A stretch of DNA of 64,000 nt from Aurantiacibacter spongiae (GCF_003815535.1 NZ_RPFZ01000001.1:682001-746000); one strand, 5' to 3'. Numbered from the stretch's first letter, positions 11,478 through 21,974 are shown. Notes: a model not told the origin generated them from the letters alone. Program-made: numbers and translations.

Positions 11478-12707
11478 TCAGGCCGCCGCGCGGCGATTGG
11501 CAAGGATGAATCCGCTCACACTCAGCACGCTTGATCCCAGGACCGCCAGCGCCGCGCCCGTCGCGCCATAATGCCCGACCAGCCAGGGCAGGGCGCAAAG
11601 GGCGGCTACAGTCGGCACGCCGCGCAGCACGAAGTTGGTGATGGCCCTGCCCCGCGCGACCAGCAGCGCCTCGAGGCTCGCCCCCGCCAGTTCCATCGCC
11701 GCCGCCGCCGACAGAATGAGCATCGGCCACCAGGCCGAAAGATAGGTTTCCCCCGCGATCGCCCGGATCAGCCATTCGCCCCCCAGCCAGGCGAGCGCCA
11801 CAGTGGCCGCACCCGTCAGCATGGCGATGCGGGTGATGCGCGCCGCGAGGAGCCGCGCCTGCTTTGGGTTGCGCACCAGCTCGGGATAGACGGCGCGCAA
11901 CAGCGCCTGGGCAAGGCGCAGCAAGCCTTCTCCCAACTGTGCCGCCACGCGGTAGATGCCGGCCATCGCCGCCCCGCCGAAAGTGCCGACCAGCAGGACG
12001 AGCAACTGCCGGCTGGAGATGGACAGCATGGCGGTCAGGCTCGTTCCCGCGACGAAACGCCATGCGTCCGGCTCCGCCTGCGGCAGGCGAGTGAGGGAAA
12101 ATCGCTGCCAGAATATCGCTTCGGTCCGCGCGGCCAGCAGCCAGTACATTCCCGCCGTCGCGAGTTCGGCGACAGCCCACACCAGAAGGAACCCTTCTAT
12201 CGTCGGCGCGGTCAGGATCAGCAGCCCCGCCCCGGCGACGCGCACTATCGACATGGTCGAATCGGCGATCGCCCCGCGGCCGTACCGGTCATGCAGGCGC
12301 AGCAGTCCGGTGGGGGTGGAGCGGATGGCAAGCAGATAGGCGAGGGTGAACCAGAAGCTTTCCCATCGCAGCCCCCGCGGAATGGGCAGCCACTCCCCCG
12401 CGAAACCGAGTACCAGCCCCGCCACCAGCGTCCCTGTGACTATCGTCAGCGTGTCGAGAGCGAGCGCATAACCGGTAGCGCTGCGCCGTCCCTCCTCCCC
12501 CTGACCCCAGCGGATGATCGCCTGCCATGTCTGGAACGAGGTAAAGCCGACGATCAGCTGCGCGAAGGTGAAGATGATGACGAAGGTGCCGAAACCCTGC
12601 ACGCCCAGTGCACGCGTCGCCATCGCCAGGTAGATCAGGCTGAGTACCGCGTTCACTCCGCGCGCGCCCATCAGCCAGCCGGTGTTGGTGAGAGCGCGGC
12701 GGATCAT
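11478..12707 (-). CDS. Polysaccharide / oligosaccharide flippase family membrane protein
   Basis: This 409-residue polytopic inner-membrane protein resembles the Wzx-like flippases of the MOP superfamily, which move lipid-linked glycans across the membrane. The N-terminus (LTNTGWLMGARGVNAVLSLIYLAMATRALGVQGFGTFVI) is the typical first-helix signature, with the Gly-Phe-Gly turn after TM1. About a dozen hydrophobic segments follow, and the C-terminus is a short basic tail (ANRRAAA). An AGGGGC lies about six bases upstream of the ATG. No glycosyltransferases or wzy are adjacent, so the substrate is unknown. It lies upstream of the autotransporter on the same strand, with a 160-base gap, and downstream of a retropepsin-like protease gene. 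Confidence 0.85.
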   Translation of the reverse strand: MIRRALTNTGWLMGARGVNAVLSLIYLAMATRALGVQGFGTFVIIFTFAQLIVGFTSFQTWQAIIRWGQGEEGRRSATGYALALDTLTIVTGTLVAGLVLGFAGEWLPIPRGLRWESFWFTLAYLLAIRSTPTGLLRLHDRYGRGAIADSTMSIVRVAGAGLLILTAPTIEGFLLVWAVAELATAGMYWLLAARTEAIFWQRFSLTRLPQAEPDAWRFVAGTSLTAMLSISSRQLLVLLVGTFGGAAMAGIYRVAAQLGEGLLRLAQALLRAVYPELVRNPKQARLLAARITRIAMLTGAATVALAWLGGEWLIRAIAGETYLSAWWPMLILSAAAAMELAGASLEALLVARGRAITNFVLRGVPTVAALCALPWLVGHYGATGAALAVLGSSVLSVSGFILANRRAAA

Positions 12708-12765
12708 GCGTTTGCCCCTGCCCGCTAGGGGCGGCCCTTGTAAAGCGCCGCCACCGGTCGCAGCG

Positions 12766-13440
12766 TCAGTCGGCGATGTCCAGCGTGGGTTGCGGGTTGT
12801 TGGGCACGAGAATCAGCTCGCCCTGCTCGATGCGAACCGAAGCGAGGCGGCTGAGCAGGTTCATCCCGAGCACGTTCGTATCGCCCAGCCCCGGCGCGAT
12901 TACCGCATCCAGACCGCGCGCCGCGACATTGCCGAAACGCAGTTCGTCGATATTCGTCATCTTCGCCGCCACCGCGCCGTTCGCCGTCTGCAGGCGGATG
13001 GGCAGGCCGCTCTCGCGCGCTTCGAGCCCGGCGGCGGCCGCGGTACGATCGGATACGGCGGTCAGCGTCGCGCCGGTATCGACAAGGAAGCTGGTGCGGT
13101 GACCGTTGACCTCCGCCTCCAGCCAGTAATGCCCGTCGCGCGAGAGGGGGATGCGCGTCTCCCCGCCCTCGACCACCTGTTCCGGCAAGCCGAGTTCGGG
13201 CACTGCGAGCGAAAAGCGCGGATCGAGGCGCGAGAGTTGCAGCACGACGAGCAGCAGCACGGCCATCAGCCCGAGCGTGCTGCCGAGCCTCAGCAACCTG
13301 CCCAGGGCGGGCACGCGCGGCAGCAGGAAGCTGCCGAGGATACCCATCGCCATCGCGGCGATGGCTGCCATCAGCAGTCCGGAGCGCGGAATCTCCCGGA
13401 TCGAATGCGCCAGCTGGTCCCAGACGGGTGCGAAGTCCAT
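12766..13440 (-). CDS. Membrane-anchored retropepsin-like aspartic protease (TIGR02281 family)
   Basis: This 224-residue protein has two N-terminal membrane segments (about residues 20-42 and 52-68) followed by a soluble clan AA aspartic protease domain. The catalytic triad is visible as FLVDTGATLTAVS (Asp-Thr-Gly), and the second family signature is DTNVLGMNLLSRL near the end. Members of this family are single-domain retropepsins that probably act as dimers on the periplasmic face; their substrates are not known to me. It lies upstream of the flippase on the same strand, with about 58 bases between, so they may be co-transcribed. Confidence 0.88.
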   Translation of the reverse strand: MDFAPVWDQLAHSIREIPRSGLLMAAIAAMAMGILGSFLLPRVPALGRLLRLGSTLGLMAVLLLVVLQLSRLDPRFSLAVPELGLPEQVVEGGETRIPLSRDGHYWLEAEVNGHRTSFLVDTGATLTAVSDRTAAAAGLEARESGLPIRLQTANGAVAAKMTNIDELRFGNVAARGLDAVIAPGLGDTNVLGMNLLSRLASVRIEQGELILVPNNPQPTLDIAD

Positions 13441-13496
13441 GTCCGGTTATATAGGCGCGGCGGATCGACTTGGCGATGAATGGATTTTCGCTGTCC

Positions 13497-14432
13497 TCAA
13501 ACCTCTTGCGCCGGGGAGCCGATGGCGGGCGCGGAGATTGTGAGGTCGGCGGGCCAGTCCAGCATCTCGGCACAGGCGCCGTAGGTCGATTGCAGGAACG
13601 CCATCAGCGCTTCTGCCGGATCGTTCGAAGTCGCTACCGCGGCGTAGGGCAGGACGAATTCGCCCAGCCCCTCGTGCCAGCGGGCGTGCGCCGGGCGCAC
13701 CGTCGTCGCGGCGATCCCCGCGGGTGAAGGATAGGCATAGGTATAGAAGGCCGCCTCGGTCATGCCGTTGCCGCCGGGGCAGAAACCGGCGCTGATGACC
13801 TCGTGACTGTAAGCGTCCCGGGTGACGGCGTCGGGCAGGTTGGGAAACCCGCCCGGATGGACCGGCGCGCGGCGTCCGGAAAAGCGCGTCACGGCGATGT
13901 CGAAGGCGCCCCAGAACAGGTGGCTGGGAGAGGACTTGCCAAGAAAGAGCGAGCGGAACGTCGTGAACACGCCATCGGCCGATATGAAGGCCCCGTGCAG
14001 GCGCCGGGCCGCGTCGGCATTCCATTCGCGCTCCATCGTATCGCGCGCGAAGGGTATCGCGGCTTCGATCTCGTTCGGACCACCATGCACCGGCGCGGGC
14101 AGCGCCAGGCGGTCGAGACCGTCCGCCAGGTCGCAATGCACCGCCGCGACGCTGCGCCCGGCCAGGGAGATGGCAAAGCGGCTGGAATCGGAACATTCGA
14201 CGACGATCGCGCCCTCCCGCATGTCCAGCCCCGCCGTGAACTGCCGCCCGTCCTCCGCCGGCATGGGCCGCGTGACGAACCCGCGAGGTACGACACGCAG
14301 CGCGACGTGCCAGCCGTGGTTTTCCCAGGGTAGCAGCCGGGTCGGCAGTTTGCCGATCAGCTGGAGCATCATGTGGCACGTCTCGATCGTATGCCTGTCG
14401 GCTACGTAATCGAGAGCCGGCCAGGGTGTCAC
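13497..14432 (-). CDS. DUF5996 family protein, coupled to egtD
   Basis: This 311-residue protein of unknown function matches the DUF5996 family: WPALDYVADRHTIETCHMMLQ at the start, LPWENHGWHVALRVVPRGF, then a central HLFWGAFDIAVTRFSGRR and a late GFCPGGNGMTEAAFYTYAYP. No signal peptide or membrane segment is evident. The start is a GTG at 14432 whose bases overlap the TGA of egtD (GTGA), a 4-bp overlap that implies translational coupling; the frame is open further upstream inside egtD but that part does not look like protein. It is the last gene of the egtB-egtD operon, which suggests, but does not prove, a role near ergothioneine. Confidence 0.85.
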   Translation of the reverse strand: MTPWPALDYVADRHTIETCHMMLQLIGKLPTRLLPWENHGWHVALRVVPRGFVTRPMPAEDGRQFTAGLDMREGAIVVECSDSSRFAISLAGRSVAAVHCDLADGLDRLALPAPVHGGPNEIEAAIPFARDTMEREWNADAARRLHGAFISADGVFTTFRSLFLGKSSPSHLFWGAFDIAVTRFSGRRAPVHPGGFPNLPDAVTRDAYSHEVISAGFCPGGNGMTEAAFYTYAYPSPAGIAATTVRPAHARWHEGLGEFVLPYAAVATSNDPAEALMAFLQSTYGACAEMLDWPADLTISAPAIGSPAQEV

Positions 14433-15415
14433 GGTGCGCCGCGAGGCGTGGCGGCACGCGCCAGGATGAGGGAGAAGCGCCCCTCCGCGTCGGTCCAGCG
14501 CTCCACCGGCGTCCAGCGCCCTGCCAGCAGCAGGGTATTGGCACTGCGCCGATCGAATTTGTGGCTGTTTTCGGTATGGATGCTTTCGCCGCTCTTCATG
14601 GCGAAACCGCGTCCGCAAACCGAGAAGGCGACATCCTCTTCGGCGACCAGATGCATCTCGACCCGCGCATACAGGTCGCTCCACCGCGCCTCGTGCCGGA
14701 ACGCCTCGACCGGAATCGTGCCCTCCAGTTCACGGTTGATGCGGGTTAGAAGATTGCGGTTGAAATCGGCCGTCACCCCGCCCGCATCGTCGTAGGCCGC
14801 CTCCAGCGTGGCGACATCCTTGATGAGATCCATGCCAATCAGCAGCATCGCCCCGTCGCCCAGCGTATCGCGCATCGAACGCAGCAGATCGACCGCGGTG
14901 CGCGGAACCATATTGCCTATGGTGGAGCCGGGAAAGAAGCCCAGCTTGTTCATTCCCGCGACTTCGGCGGGCAGTTCGACCTTGCGGGTGAAGTCGGCCT
15001 CGACCGGGTAGACCGGCAGGCCGGGAAACTTCGCCGACAGGTCGGCGGCGGCGGCGCGCAGGAAATCCCCGGCGATGTCGAGCGGGACATAGGCACCGGG
15101 CTCGATCGCCCGGAGCACGAGCGGCGTCTTGACCGAAGACCCCGATCCGAATTCCACCACCGCGCGTCCCGGACCGATCAGCCGGGCAAAGTCCTCGCCC
15201 CGTTCCTCCAGAATCTCGCGTTCCGCGCGGGTCGGATAGTATTCCGGAACGGCGGTGATGTCCTCGAACAGCTGCGAACCGGCATCATCGTAGAGCCAGC
15301 GTGCCGGTATTGCCTTCTGCGGCTGCGACAGCCCCTCCAGCACGCCGTCGCGAAACGCGCGGTCGATTCCGTCCTCGTCCAGGTCGACGAGCTTGATACC
15401 TTCCGAATTGGCCAT
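14429..15415 (-). CDS. egtD: L-histidine N(alpha)-methyltransferase EgtD
   Basis: EgtD trimethylates histidine with three SAM to give hercynine, the first step of ergothioneine synthesis. The 328-residue sequence carries the family features: KAIPARWLYDDAGSQLFEDIT near the N-terminus, YYPTRAEREIL, the SAM-binding VEFGSGSSVKT, and PVYPVEADFT. The C-terminal signature is ENSHKF, with preceding Glu and Ser residues that belong to the histidine pocket in known EgtDs. The ATG at 15415 is preceded by a purine-rich stretch and lies 14 bases after the egtB stop, so the two are clearly one operon. The gene ends in a 4-bp overlap with the DUF5996 start. Length is normal for the family (about 320-330). 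Confidence 0.95.
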   Translation of the reverse strand: MANSEGIKLVDLDEDGIDRAFRDGVLEGLSQPQKAIPARWLYDDAGSQLFEDITAVPEYYPTRAEREILEERGEDFARLIGPGRAVVEFGSGSSVKTPLVLRAIEPGAYVPLDIAGDFLRAAAADLSAKFPGLPVYPVEADFTRKVELPAEVAGMNKLGFFPGSTIGNMVPRTAVDLLRSMRDTLGDGAMLLIGMDLIKDVATLEAAYDDAGGVTADFNRNLLTRINRELEGTIPVEAFRHEARWSDLYARVEMHLVAEEDVAFSVCGRGFAMKSGESIHTENSHKFDRRSANTLLLAGRWTPVERWTDAEGRFSLILARAATPRGAP

Positions 15416-15429
15416 TGACGGTCCCTGTC

Positions 15430-16686
15430 CTACCGATCCTGGGCGAGCCGCAGCCCGGTGAATTGCCAGCGTTGCTGCGGATAGAAGAAATTGCGGTAGC
15501 TGGGCCGCGAATGACCGCGCACCGTGGCGCAACTGGCGCCTTTCAGCACCCATTGCCCCGCCATGAACTTGCCGTTGTACTCGCCCACCGCGCCCTTGGC
15601 CGGGCGGAAGCGAGGATAGGGCAGGTAGGCCGACTGCGTGAATTGCCAGCAATCCCCGAACAGCTCCCCCGTGCCGGCAGGCAGGGGCGGTGCGGCCTCG
15701 TTCAGCTGGTTGCCGGCGAGACTGTCGAAACCGGGGTGGTCCTGCCCGCGGGCGATGGCCTCCCATTCGAACTCCGTCGGCAACCGCGCGCCCGCCCAGC
15801 TGGCGAAGGCATCCGCCTCGAAATAGCTGATATGGGCGACGGGCGCATCCGGATCGCGCTCGCGCCAGCCGGCATGGGTGAACTGCTCTCCCTCGCGCCA
15901 GTAGAGGGGCGCGGCGATCCCTTCGCGTTTCACCCATTCCCAGCCATCGGACAGCCACAGGCGATGATCGTCATATCCGCCGTCGGAAATGAAATCGTCC
16001 CACTCCCCGTTCGTCACCAGCCGCCGCGACAGCGCGAAGGGTTCGAGCAGCGCGCGGTGCGCCGGGCCTTCGTTGTCGAAGGCGAAGCCATCCGACTGGT
16101 GGCCGATGCGGGCAATGCCGCCGGGATGTTCCAGCCAGCCTTCGCACTGCGCCGGCTGGCGGCACGCGGGGGCATCCCACATTGCGGGACCGAGGGCGTT
16201 CATGGAAAAACCGTGCTTGATGTCGGTCAGCAGCAATTCGATATGCTGCTCCTCGTGCGCGATGCCGAGACGGATGAGATCGGCATGGGCCGGGTCGGGC
16301 AGGAGCTTGTCCATCGCCTCGTTCACATGCGCGCGCCAGCCAAGGATCTCGGCCAGCGACGGGCGCGAGATCAGGCCGCGCCGACCGCGCGCGATGCGAT
16401 CCCCCTCGGCTTCGTAATAGGAGTTGAAGAGAAACGGATAGACTTCGTCGAACAGTCGGTATCCGGGCAGGTGATCGCGCAGCAGGAAGGTTTCCCAGAA
16501 CCAGGTGGTGTGCGCGGCATGCCATTTGGCCGGGCTGGCATCCTCCATCGACTGGATGATCGCATCCGCCTCGCTCAGCGGTTCCAGAAGGCTCTCGGTC
16601 AGCGAACGGGTGGCGCGGAACCGGTCGGCGAGCGGTTCTCCCCGGTCGGGAAGGGCGAGTGTTGTTCGGGCTTCGGTGCGAGACAA
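15430..16686 (-). CDS. egtB: Ergothioneine synthase EgtB (hercynine sulfoxide-forming, non-haem iron)
   Basis: EgtB uses O2 and iron to join hercynine with a thiol substrate (gamma-glutamylcysteine or cysteine, depending on type) into a sulfoxide. The ~418-residue protein has an N-terminal DinB-like four-helix domain supplying iron-ligand histidines (WHAAHTTWFWE, and HEEQHIELL) and a C-terminal FGE/sulfatase-modifying domain (RLPTEFEWEAIARG, GDCWQFTQSAYLPYP, NGKFMAGQWVLKGAS). I chose the TTG at 16686 because AGGGGAG lies about eight bases upstream; the frame is open to another TTG at 16728. It is the first gene of egtB-egtD-DUF5996. No egtA, egtC or separate lyase gene is in the window; gshA at 48-49 kb makes gamma-glutamylcysteine. 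Confidence 0.93.
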   Translation of the reverse strand: MSRTEARTTLALPDRGEPLADRFRATRSLTESLLEPLSEADAIIQSMEDASPAKWHAAHTTWFWETFLLRDHLPGYRLFDEVYPFLFNSYYEAEGDRIARGRRGLISRPSLAEILGWRAHVNEAMDKLLPDPAHADLIRLGIAHEEQHIELLLTDIKHGFSMNALGPAMWDAPACRQPAQCEGWLEHPGGIARIGHQSDGFAFDNEGPAHRALLEPFALSRRLVTNGEWDDFISDGGYDDHRLWLSDGWEWVKREGIAAPLYWREGEQFTHAGWRERDPDAPVAHISYFEADAFASWAGARLPTEFEWEAIARGQDHPGFDSLAGNQLNEAAPPLPAGTGELFGDCWQFTQSAYLPYPRFRPAKGAVGEYNGKFMAGQWVLKGASCATVRGHSRPSYRNFFYPQQRWQFTGLRLAQDR

Positions 16687-16773
16687 CGGGCCTCTCCCCT
16701 GGCGAGCGGTGTGTGCCGAACCGACCAATGGCAGGCCTTCGGGTTCCCGTCAAAGCGGCAATGGCCCGGCCGG

Positions 16774-18153
16774 TCAGGCCGCCGCCTTGCTCCCCTCCGC
16801 CAGTTCGAGGTTGAGCATTTCGGCGAGCAGGAACGAAAGTTCGAGCGATTGCGCGGCGTTGAGCCGGGGGTCGCAATGGGTGTGATAGCGGTCGGCCAGC
16901 CCTTCGTCGGTAATCGCCACGGCCCCGCCGGTACATTCGGTCACGTCCTGCCCCGTCATTTCGACATGGATGCCGCCGGCATGGGTGCCTTCCGCCCGGT
17001 GGACGGCGAAGAAGCCGCGCACTTCGGACAGGATGCGGTCGAAGGGGCGCGTCTTGTAACCGCTTTCGGACTTGACGACATTGCCGTGCATGGGGTCGCA
17101 GCTCCACACCACCGGATGCCCTTCGCGCGTCACCGCGCGCACCAGCGGCGGCAGGCCAGCCTCGACCTTCTCGTGCCCGAAACGGCTGATGAGGGTAATG
17201 CGCCCCGCCTCTCGCGACGGGTTGAGCGTGTCGAGCAGGCCGAGCAGCACATCGGGTTCGAGGCTCGGCCCGCATTTCACCCCGACGGGATTGTTCACCC
17301 CGCGCAGGAACTCGACATGCGCGCTGTTCTCGAACCGGGTACGGTCCCCGATCCACAGCATGTGCGCGCTGGTGTCGAACCAGTCGCCGGTCAGCGAATC
17401 CTGCCGCGTCATGGCCTGTTCGTAGGGCAGCAACAGCGCCTCGTGGCTGGTATAGAAGCTGGTCGCCTTGAGATGCGGATCGTTCTCGATATCGACGCCG
17501 CACGCCTCCATGAAATCCAGGGCTTCGCCGATGCGGTCGGCGATGGACTGGAAGCGCTCGAACCACGGTGAACGGCCCATGAAATCGAGCGTCCAGCGAT
17601 GCACCTGCCGCAGGTTGGCATACCCTCCGCCGGCAAAGGCGCGCAGCAGGTTGAGCGTCGCCGCCGCCTGGCTGTAGGCGCGCACCATGCGCGCGGGATC
17701 GTTGCGCCGCGCTTCGGGCGTGAAGTCGATGCCGTTGACGTTGTCGCCGAAATAGCTGGGCAGCGTCACCTCGCCGCGCGTTTCGGTCTGCGCGCTTCTC
17801 GGCTTGGCGAACTGGCCCGCCATGCGGCCCACCTTTACCACCGGCATCTTGCTGGCGAAGGTCAGGACGGCAGCCATCTGCAGGATGACGCGGAAGGTGT
17901 CGCGGATCGAATTGGGAGAGAATTCGGCGAAGCTTTCGGCGCAGTCGCCGCCCTGAAGCAGAAAGGCGTCGCCGGCCGCGACCTCGGCCAGCTGGGCCTT
18001 CAGGTTACGCGCCTCTCCGGCGAAAACCAGCGGAGGGAAACCGGCCAGCGTCGCTTCCACCTCGGCCAGCGCGTCCGCGTCCTCGTATTGCGGGAGATGC
18101 CTGGCGATGAAGCGATCGTGCTGCCAGCTCTGCGGTGTCCAATCCTGTGCCAC
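16774..18153 (-). CDS. Class II 3-deoxy-7-phosphoheptulonate (DAHP) synthase
   Basis: This enzyme condenses phosphoenolpyruvate with erythrose 4-phosphate, the first step of the shikimate pathway. It is the plant-like class II type: [10 protein letters not shown] with the metal-binding Cys, [50 protein letters not shown], and CDPMHGN. The closing [15 protein letters not shown] carries further metal ligands. The 459-residue length from the GTG at 18153 ([10 protein letters not shown] when translated) matches the family. The open frame continues far upstream, but the typical N-terminus starts here. It ends about 87 bases before egtB in the same orientation and could share a transcript with it. 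No feedback-regulatory extension is obvious. Confidence 0.93.
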   Translation of the reverse strand: MAQDWTPQSWQHDRFIARHLPQYEDADALAEVEATLAGFPPLVFAGEARNLKAQLAEVAAGDAFLLQGGDCAESFAEFSPNSIRDTFRVILQMAAVLTFASKMPVVKVGRMAGQFAKPRSAQTETRGEVTLPSYFGDNVNGIDFTPEARRNDPARMVRAYSQAAATLNLLRAFAGGGYANLRQVHRWTLDFMGRSPWFERFQSIADRIGEALDFMEACGVDIENDPHLKATSFYTSHEALLLPYEQAMTRQDSLTGDWFDTSAHMLWIGDRTRFENSAHVEFLRGVNNPVGVKCGPSLEPDVLLGLLDTLNPSREAGRITLISRFGHEKVEAGLPPLVRAVTREGHPVVWSCDPMHGNVVKSESGYKTRPFDRILSEVRGFFAVHRAEGTHAGGIHVEMTGQDVTECTGGAVAITDEGLADRYHTHCDPRLNAAQSLELSFLLAEMLNLELAEGSKAAA

Positions 18154-18289
18154 GTCAACCCATACCGTTCCGTCAACGGCCCTCCCCCGCGGTGAAGGCC
18201 AGTAAACCGATGAATGCGGGGAAAGGCCGGACGCTACAGCCTCGCTTCTGCAAAGCCAAAGGTTACTTGCGAAACGTCCGTGCCCGCGC

Positions 18290-21214
18290 TCAGCGCCCCG
18301 CCGCCGCCGTCCCGGCCCCCTCGGCGGGAACGACCGATACCCGCAGCGGCTGCGTTCCGGCGAAGTATTTTTTCGCCAGCGCCTGCATTTCCGCGACGCT
18401 CGCCTCGTCATAGTCGGACCAGATGGTGCGGATGTTCGTCACCCGGTTCGCATCGAAGGCCGCGCCCTCCAGCTGGTTGAGCCAGAACGTATGCCCGGTC
18501 TGCGCCCGGTTCAAATACTGGCGGATCGGCTCCTGCACGAGCGCCAGCTCGTCCGGGCTCGGCCCGTTCGCGGCGAGGTCTGCGGCAATTTCCGCCGCCT
18601 CGTCGTAGAAGGCGGGCAGCAATGACGGGTCGATCTGCACCAGGGCGAAGGTCAGCCCCCCGCTATCGACGTCGAGCGGCCAGCTCGAGCTGACCATCGG
18701 CGAATAGGCGGCACCGGCCCGTTCGCGCAGTCCGTCGATCAGGCGGTTGGAGAAGATCTGCGAAAGCAGATAGAGCTTGCGGCTTTCCGGAAGTCCGGCC
18801 GAACCCGCGCCCGTTTCCCAGGCGACCACGGCGGCGCCCTGGTCGGTATCGCCATCGAAGGTGAGCGTGACCGGCTCGCTCGTATCTTCGGGGAAGGCCA
18901 TCTGGCGGCTCGTGACGGATGCGGGCAGAGGCTCGCGCTGGTCGAGCGCACCGAACGTACGCGACAGCGCATCGATCGTCGCCTGCCGGTCGATGTCGCC
19001 GAACACGTCGACCTCCACCGGTCCCTGGCTCAGAAGGCGGCTCCAGACCTCGCGGAACTGGTCCGGCGTGGCGGCATCGAGCTGTGCCGGGGTGGCGGTG
19101 GCGAAGCGCGGATCGCGATCGCGCAGCAGCCAGTCCAGATCGCGGTTGAGCACCCCGCCCGGATCGCGGGCATAGCTGTTATAGGCGATCTTCGCACTGG
19201 CCTTCGCCCGCTCGAACGGGGCGGCGTCCCAGCCGGGCATCGCCAGTTTCGCCGCGAACAGGTAAAGCTGGTTTTCCAGATCCTCCTGCCGCGTCAGCCC
19301 CTGGAAGACGAAGGTGCCGTCGTCGATCGAGAATTCGAAGCCCAGCTTGCTGCCGGCCGCGATACGGTCGAGATCGTTCTGGTCGAGCGGCCCGACGCCG
19401 GAATTGACCAGCGCCAGCGGACCCATCTGCGCATACACGCCCTCGTCCGGCGCGAAGCCCTGCCACCCCGCGCCGAAGCGCACGCGCACGGTGACGCGGC
19501 CGGGTTCGTTGTTGCGATCCCAGATCAGCGCACGCACGCCGTTGGGAAAGGTGAGCCGCTCGATGTCGAACACGCCCAGCGGCTCGATCACGGCTGGCGA
19601 AGCGGGCGCGCCGATGGCCGGCAGATCGGCGAAGTCGATCGCCTCGGCATCGTCACGGGCGAGCGCGCTGGCGGTGACGGGGGTCTGCAAGGCGGCGCGC
19701 AACTGCGCCACGTCCGCCTCGCCCGGTTCGGGAGTCAGATAGGCGGCGCGGATCACCTCCCCGCTGAACAGTTCGCGCGTCGCTTCCAGCACCTGTTCCG
19801 GGGTGAAGCGCGGGGCGATGGAGCGGAACACGTCAAGAAACGTCTCGGGACTGGCGATGGCCTCGCGAATGTCGACGGCCTGCACCACCTGGTCGGCGAG
19901 CGCGCTGCCCGCCTGGATGCGCGACTGCTCGACCGAATCGACGAAGGCCACGTCGAACTGCGCGACGGCCTGGTCGATCTCGGCCTGGCTGGGCGGTTGC
20001 TGCAACGCATCCGCGATCACTCCGCGCACTTCGGCAAGGGCGGCCTCCCAGTCCTCGCTGATGGGCGCGAACTGGACGAAGGTGCCGTCCACGCTGCGGC
20101 TGATCTTGTCCTGCCCGATCTGCGCGTAGAGATAGCTGCCGCCGCTGCGCGCCTGGGTTTCCAGACGGCGATTGACCACCGCCGCCGCGACCGAACGCAG
20201 CAGGTTCTGACGATTGTATTCGAGGTTGTCGACGATCTGCACCCACGGACGCAGCACGGCATAGGTGAAGCCGCGCGGCTGCCCCGGCTCGACGATCACC
20301 GATACCTCGCCCACGGGATTGGCGGGGTCTGCCCCGGCGGGGGCGACGGGGTCGCCGAAATCGGGCGCGGGCGTGACCGACCCGTCCACCTGCCAGTCGG
20401 CAAAGTGCTTCTCGACCATGGCCGCCAGCACCTTCTCGTCGGCATCGCCGACCAGCACGACGACGGCATTTTCAGGGCGATACCAGCGGTCGTGAAACGC
20501 GCGCACCGATCCCTGCGTCGCGCCTTCGAGCGAATCGACCGTGCCGATGGGGAGGCGTTCGGCAAGGCGCTGCCCGGCATAGAGGATCTGCGTCGTCTGG
20601 TCCTGGATGCGGCGCGACGGACCGGCCTGCTCGCGCCGTTCCGACAGCACGATGGGCACGTCCGCAGCGAGATTGTCGCTCGACAGGGTCGGCGCGATCA
20701 CCATGCCGGCGAACAGGCCGATGCTTTCATCCAGCGTGGCGCGGTTGGCGTTGGGCAGATCGAGCTTGTAGACCGTCTGCGTCGGGCTGGTGATGGCGTT
20801 CGTATCGCTGCCGAGCGACGCACCCAGCCGCTGGAAATGCGGGATTGCCTCCCCCGGCCCGAAATCGCGCGACTGGCGGAAGGTGAGGTGCTCGACCAGG
20901 TGGGCGAAGCCGCGCTCGTCGTCGCCCTCGTTCAGCGATCCGGCGTCTATGGCGATGCGCAGGCTCATCTGGCACGGCGGCACGTTGTTCTGCCGCACGG
21001 CATAACGCACTCCGTTGGGGAGCTCGCCGAACAGCCATTTCTCGTCCACGGGAATGTCCGTCCCGCGGTAGATCCACGGGTCGTCCGGCATCGCGTATTG
21101 CGGCGTGTCCGCCGGGGTCGCCTGCAGGGTGCAGGGGGACTGCGCGAGCGCCGGAACGGGCGCAAGGAGGAAAAGCGGAAGAAAGGCGCAGGCCGCGCGC
21201 GAAAAGAATGTCAT
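18290..21214 (-). CDS. Periplasmic M16-family metalloprotease (pitrilysin/insulinase type), two-domain
   Basis: This 974-residue zinc protease has a signal peptide ([23 protein letters not shown]), so it acts in the periplasm or envelope. The N-terminal M16 half holds the inverted zinc motif His-Leu-Val-Glu-His, followed by a downstream Glu in VLSERRE that is probably the third ligand. The second half repeats the fold without a zinc motif ([30 protein letters not shown]), as in PqqL-like proteins. The final VSVVPAEG is a typical M16 ending. The ATG at 21214 has AAGGGG just upstream, and the larger open frame beyond it is antisense to the Nfu gene. The substrate is unknown. It is divergent from Nfu. 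Confidence 0.9.
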   Translation of the reverse strand: MTFFSRAACAFLPLFLLAPVPALAQSPCTLQATPADTPQYAMPDDPWIYRGTDIPVDEKWLFGELPNGVRYAVRQNNVPPCQMSLRIAIDAGSLNEGDDERGFAHLVEHLTFRQSRDFGPGEAIPHFQRLGASLGSDTNAITSPTQTVYKLDLPNANRATLDESIGLFAGMVIAPTLSSDNLAADVPIVLSERREQAGPSRRIQDQTTQILYAGQRLAERLPIGTVDSLEGATQGSVRAFHDRWYRPENAVVVLVGDADEKVLAAMVEKHFADWQVDGSVTPAPDFGDPVAPAGADPANPVGEVSVIVEPGQPRGFTYAVLRPWVQIVDNLEYNRQNLLRSVAAAVVNRRLETQARSGGSYLYAQIGQDKISRSVDGTFVQFAPISEDWEAALAEVRGVIADALQQPPSQAEIDQAVAQFDVAFVDSVEQSRIQAGSALADQVVQAVDIREAIASPETFLDVFRSIAPRFTPEQVLEATRELFSGEVIRAAYLTPEPGEADVAQLRAALQTPVTASALARDDAEAIDFADLPAIGAPASPAVIEPLGVFDIERLTFPNGVRALIWDRNNEPGRVTVRVRFGAGWQGFAPDEGVYAQMGPLALVNSGVGPLDQNDLDRIAAGSKLGFEFSIDDGTFVFQGLTRQEDLENQLYLFAAKLAMPGWDAAPFERAKASAKIAYNSYARDPGGVLNRDLDWLLRDRDPRFATATPAQLDAATPDQFREVWSRLLSQGPVEVDVFGDIDRQATIDALSRTFGALDQREPLPASVTSRQMAFPEDTSEPVTLTFDGDTDQGAAVVAWETGAGSAGLPESRKLYLLSQIFSNRLIDGLRERAGAAYSPMVSSSWPLDVDSGGLTFALVQIDPSLLPAFYDEAAEIAADLAANGPSPDELALVQEPIRQYLNRAQTGHTFWLNQLEGAAFDANRVTNIRTIWSDYDEASVAEMQALAKKYFAGTQPLRVSVVPAEGAGTAAAGR

Positions 21215-21331
21215 GGTGCCCCTTAGGGCAGCGGGGAATGAAGGGACAGTGAATGGCGGGCAAGAAAGGCTTTGCCCGGCACCGCCAACCCCGCCTTGCC
21301 GGCGGCCCGCCCCGACCCTACATCGGCGGTC

Positions 21332-21913
21332 ATGTTCATAGAAACCGAGACCACGCCCAATCCCGCGACCCTGAAATTCCTGCCCGGCCGGCAGGTCATG
21401 CCGTCCGGCACCCGCGATTTCGCCACGCCGGAGGAGGCCGAGGCGAGCCCGCTGGCGCAGGCGCTGTTCGATACGGGAGAGGTGACGGGCGTGTTCTTCG
21501 GCGGCGATTTCGTCTCCGTCACGGCCGCGTCGGCCAGCGAATGGCCCACGCTGAAGCCGCAGGTCGTCGCCGTGCTGCTCGACCATTTCGTGTCCGAAGC
21601 GCCGCTTTTCGCCGGCCCGCAGGGCAACGGCATCGCCGTCCCGCCCGAGGTGGCCGAAAGCGACATCGGCGACGATGAGGGGACGGAGGATATCGTCGTC
21701 CAGATCAAGGATCTGATCGAGACGCGCGTGCGCCCGGCCGTCGCCAGCGACGGCGGCGACATCCGCTATCGCGGTTTTCGCGACGGGGTGGTGTTCCTCG
21801 CCATGCAGGGTGCGTGCTCTGGCTGTCCGAGTTCCACCGCCACGCTGAAGCACGGCATCGAGGGGCTGCTCAAGCACTACGTTCCCGAGGTGAAGGAAGT
21901 GCGCGCCGCCTGA
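21332..21913 (+). CDS. NifU-like iron-sulfur cluster carrier protein (Nfu)
   Basis: This 193-residue protein delivers Fe-S clusters to target apoproteins. It has the Nfu N-terminal domain (MFIETETTPNPATLKFLPGR, then VFFGGDFVSVT) and the C-terminal NifU domain with the cluster-ligating pair in GACSGCPSST (CxxC), ending HYVPEVKEVRAA. Two-domain Nfu proteins of this shape are standard in Alphaproteobacteria and mitochondria. I chose the ATG at 21332 because the family starts with this Met; 60 upstream bases in frame encode an unrelated Pro/Ala-rich stretch. It heads a plus-strand housekeeping run that continues to corC. Confidence 0.93.
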   Translation: MFIETETTPNPATLKFLPGRQVMPSGTRDFATPEEAEASPLAQALFDTGEVTGVFFGGDFVSVTAASASEWPTLKPQVVAVLLDHFVSEAPLFAGPQGNGIAVPPEVAESDIGDDEGTEDIVVQIKDLIETRVRPAVASDGGDIRYRGFRDGVVFLAMQGACSGCPSSTATLKHGIEGLLKHYVPEVKEVRAA

Positions 21914-21974
21914 CCTTGCGCCGCCGCGCCCGAAGACGGCCCGCCCCAGTGACCCGCCCCGACGAAAGGCTTTC

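Noticed and set aside
15430-16728. A longer egtB starting at the TTG at 16728
   Set aside because: The TTG at 16686 has a much better ribosome site and the extra 14 residues do not resemble EgtB; kept as an alternative only.
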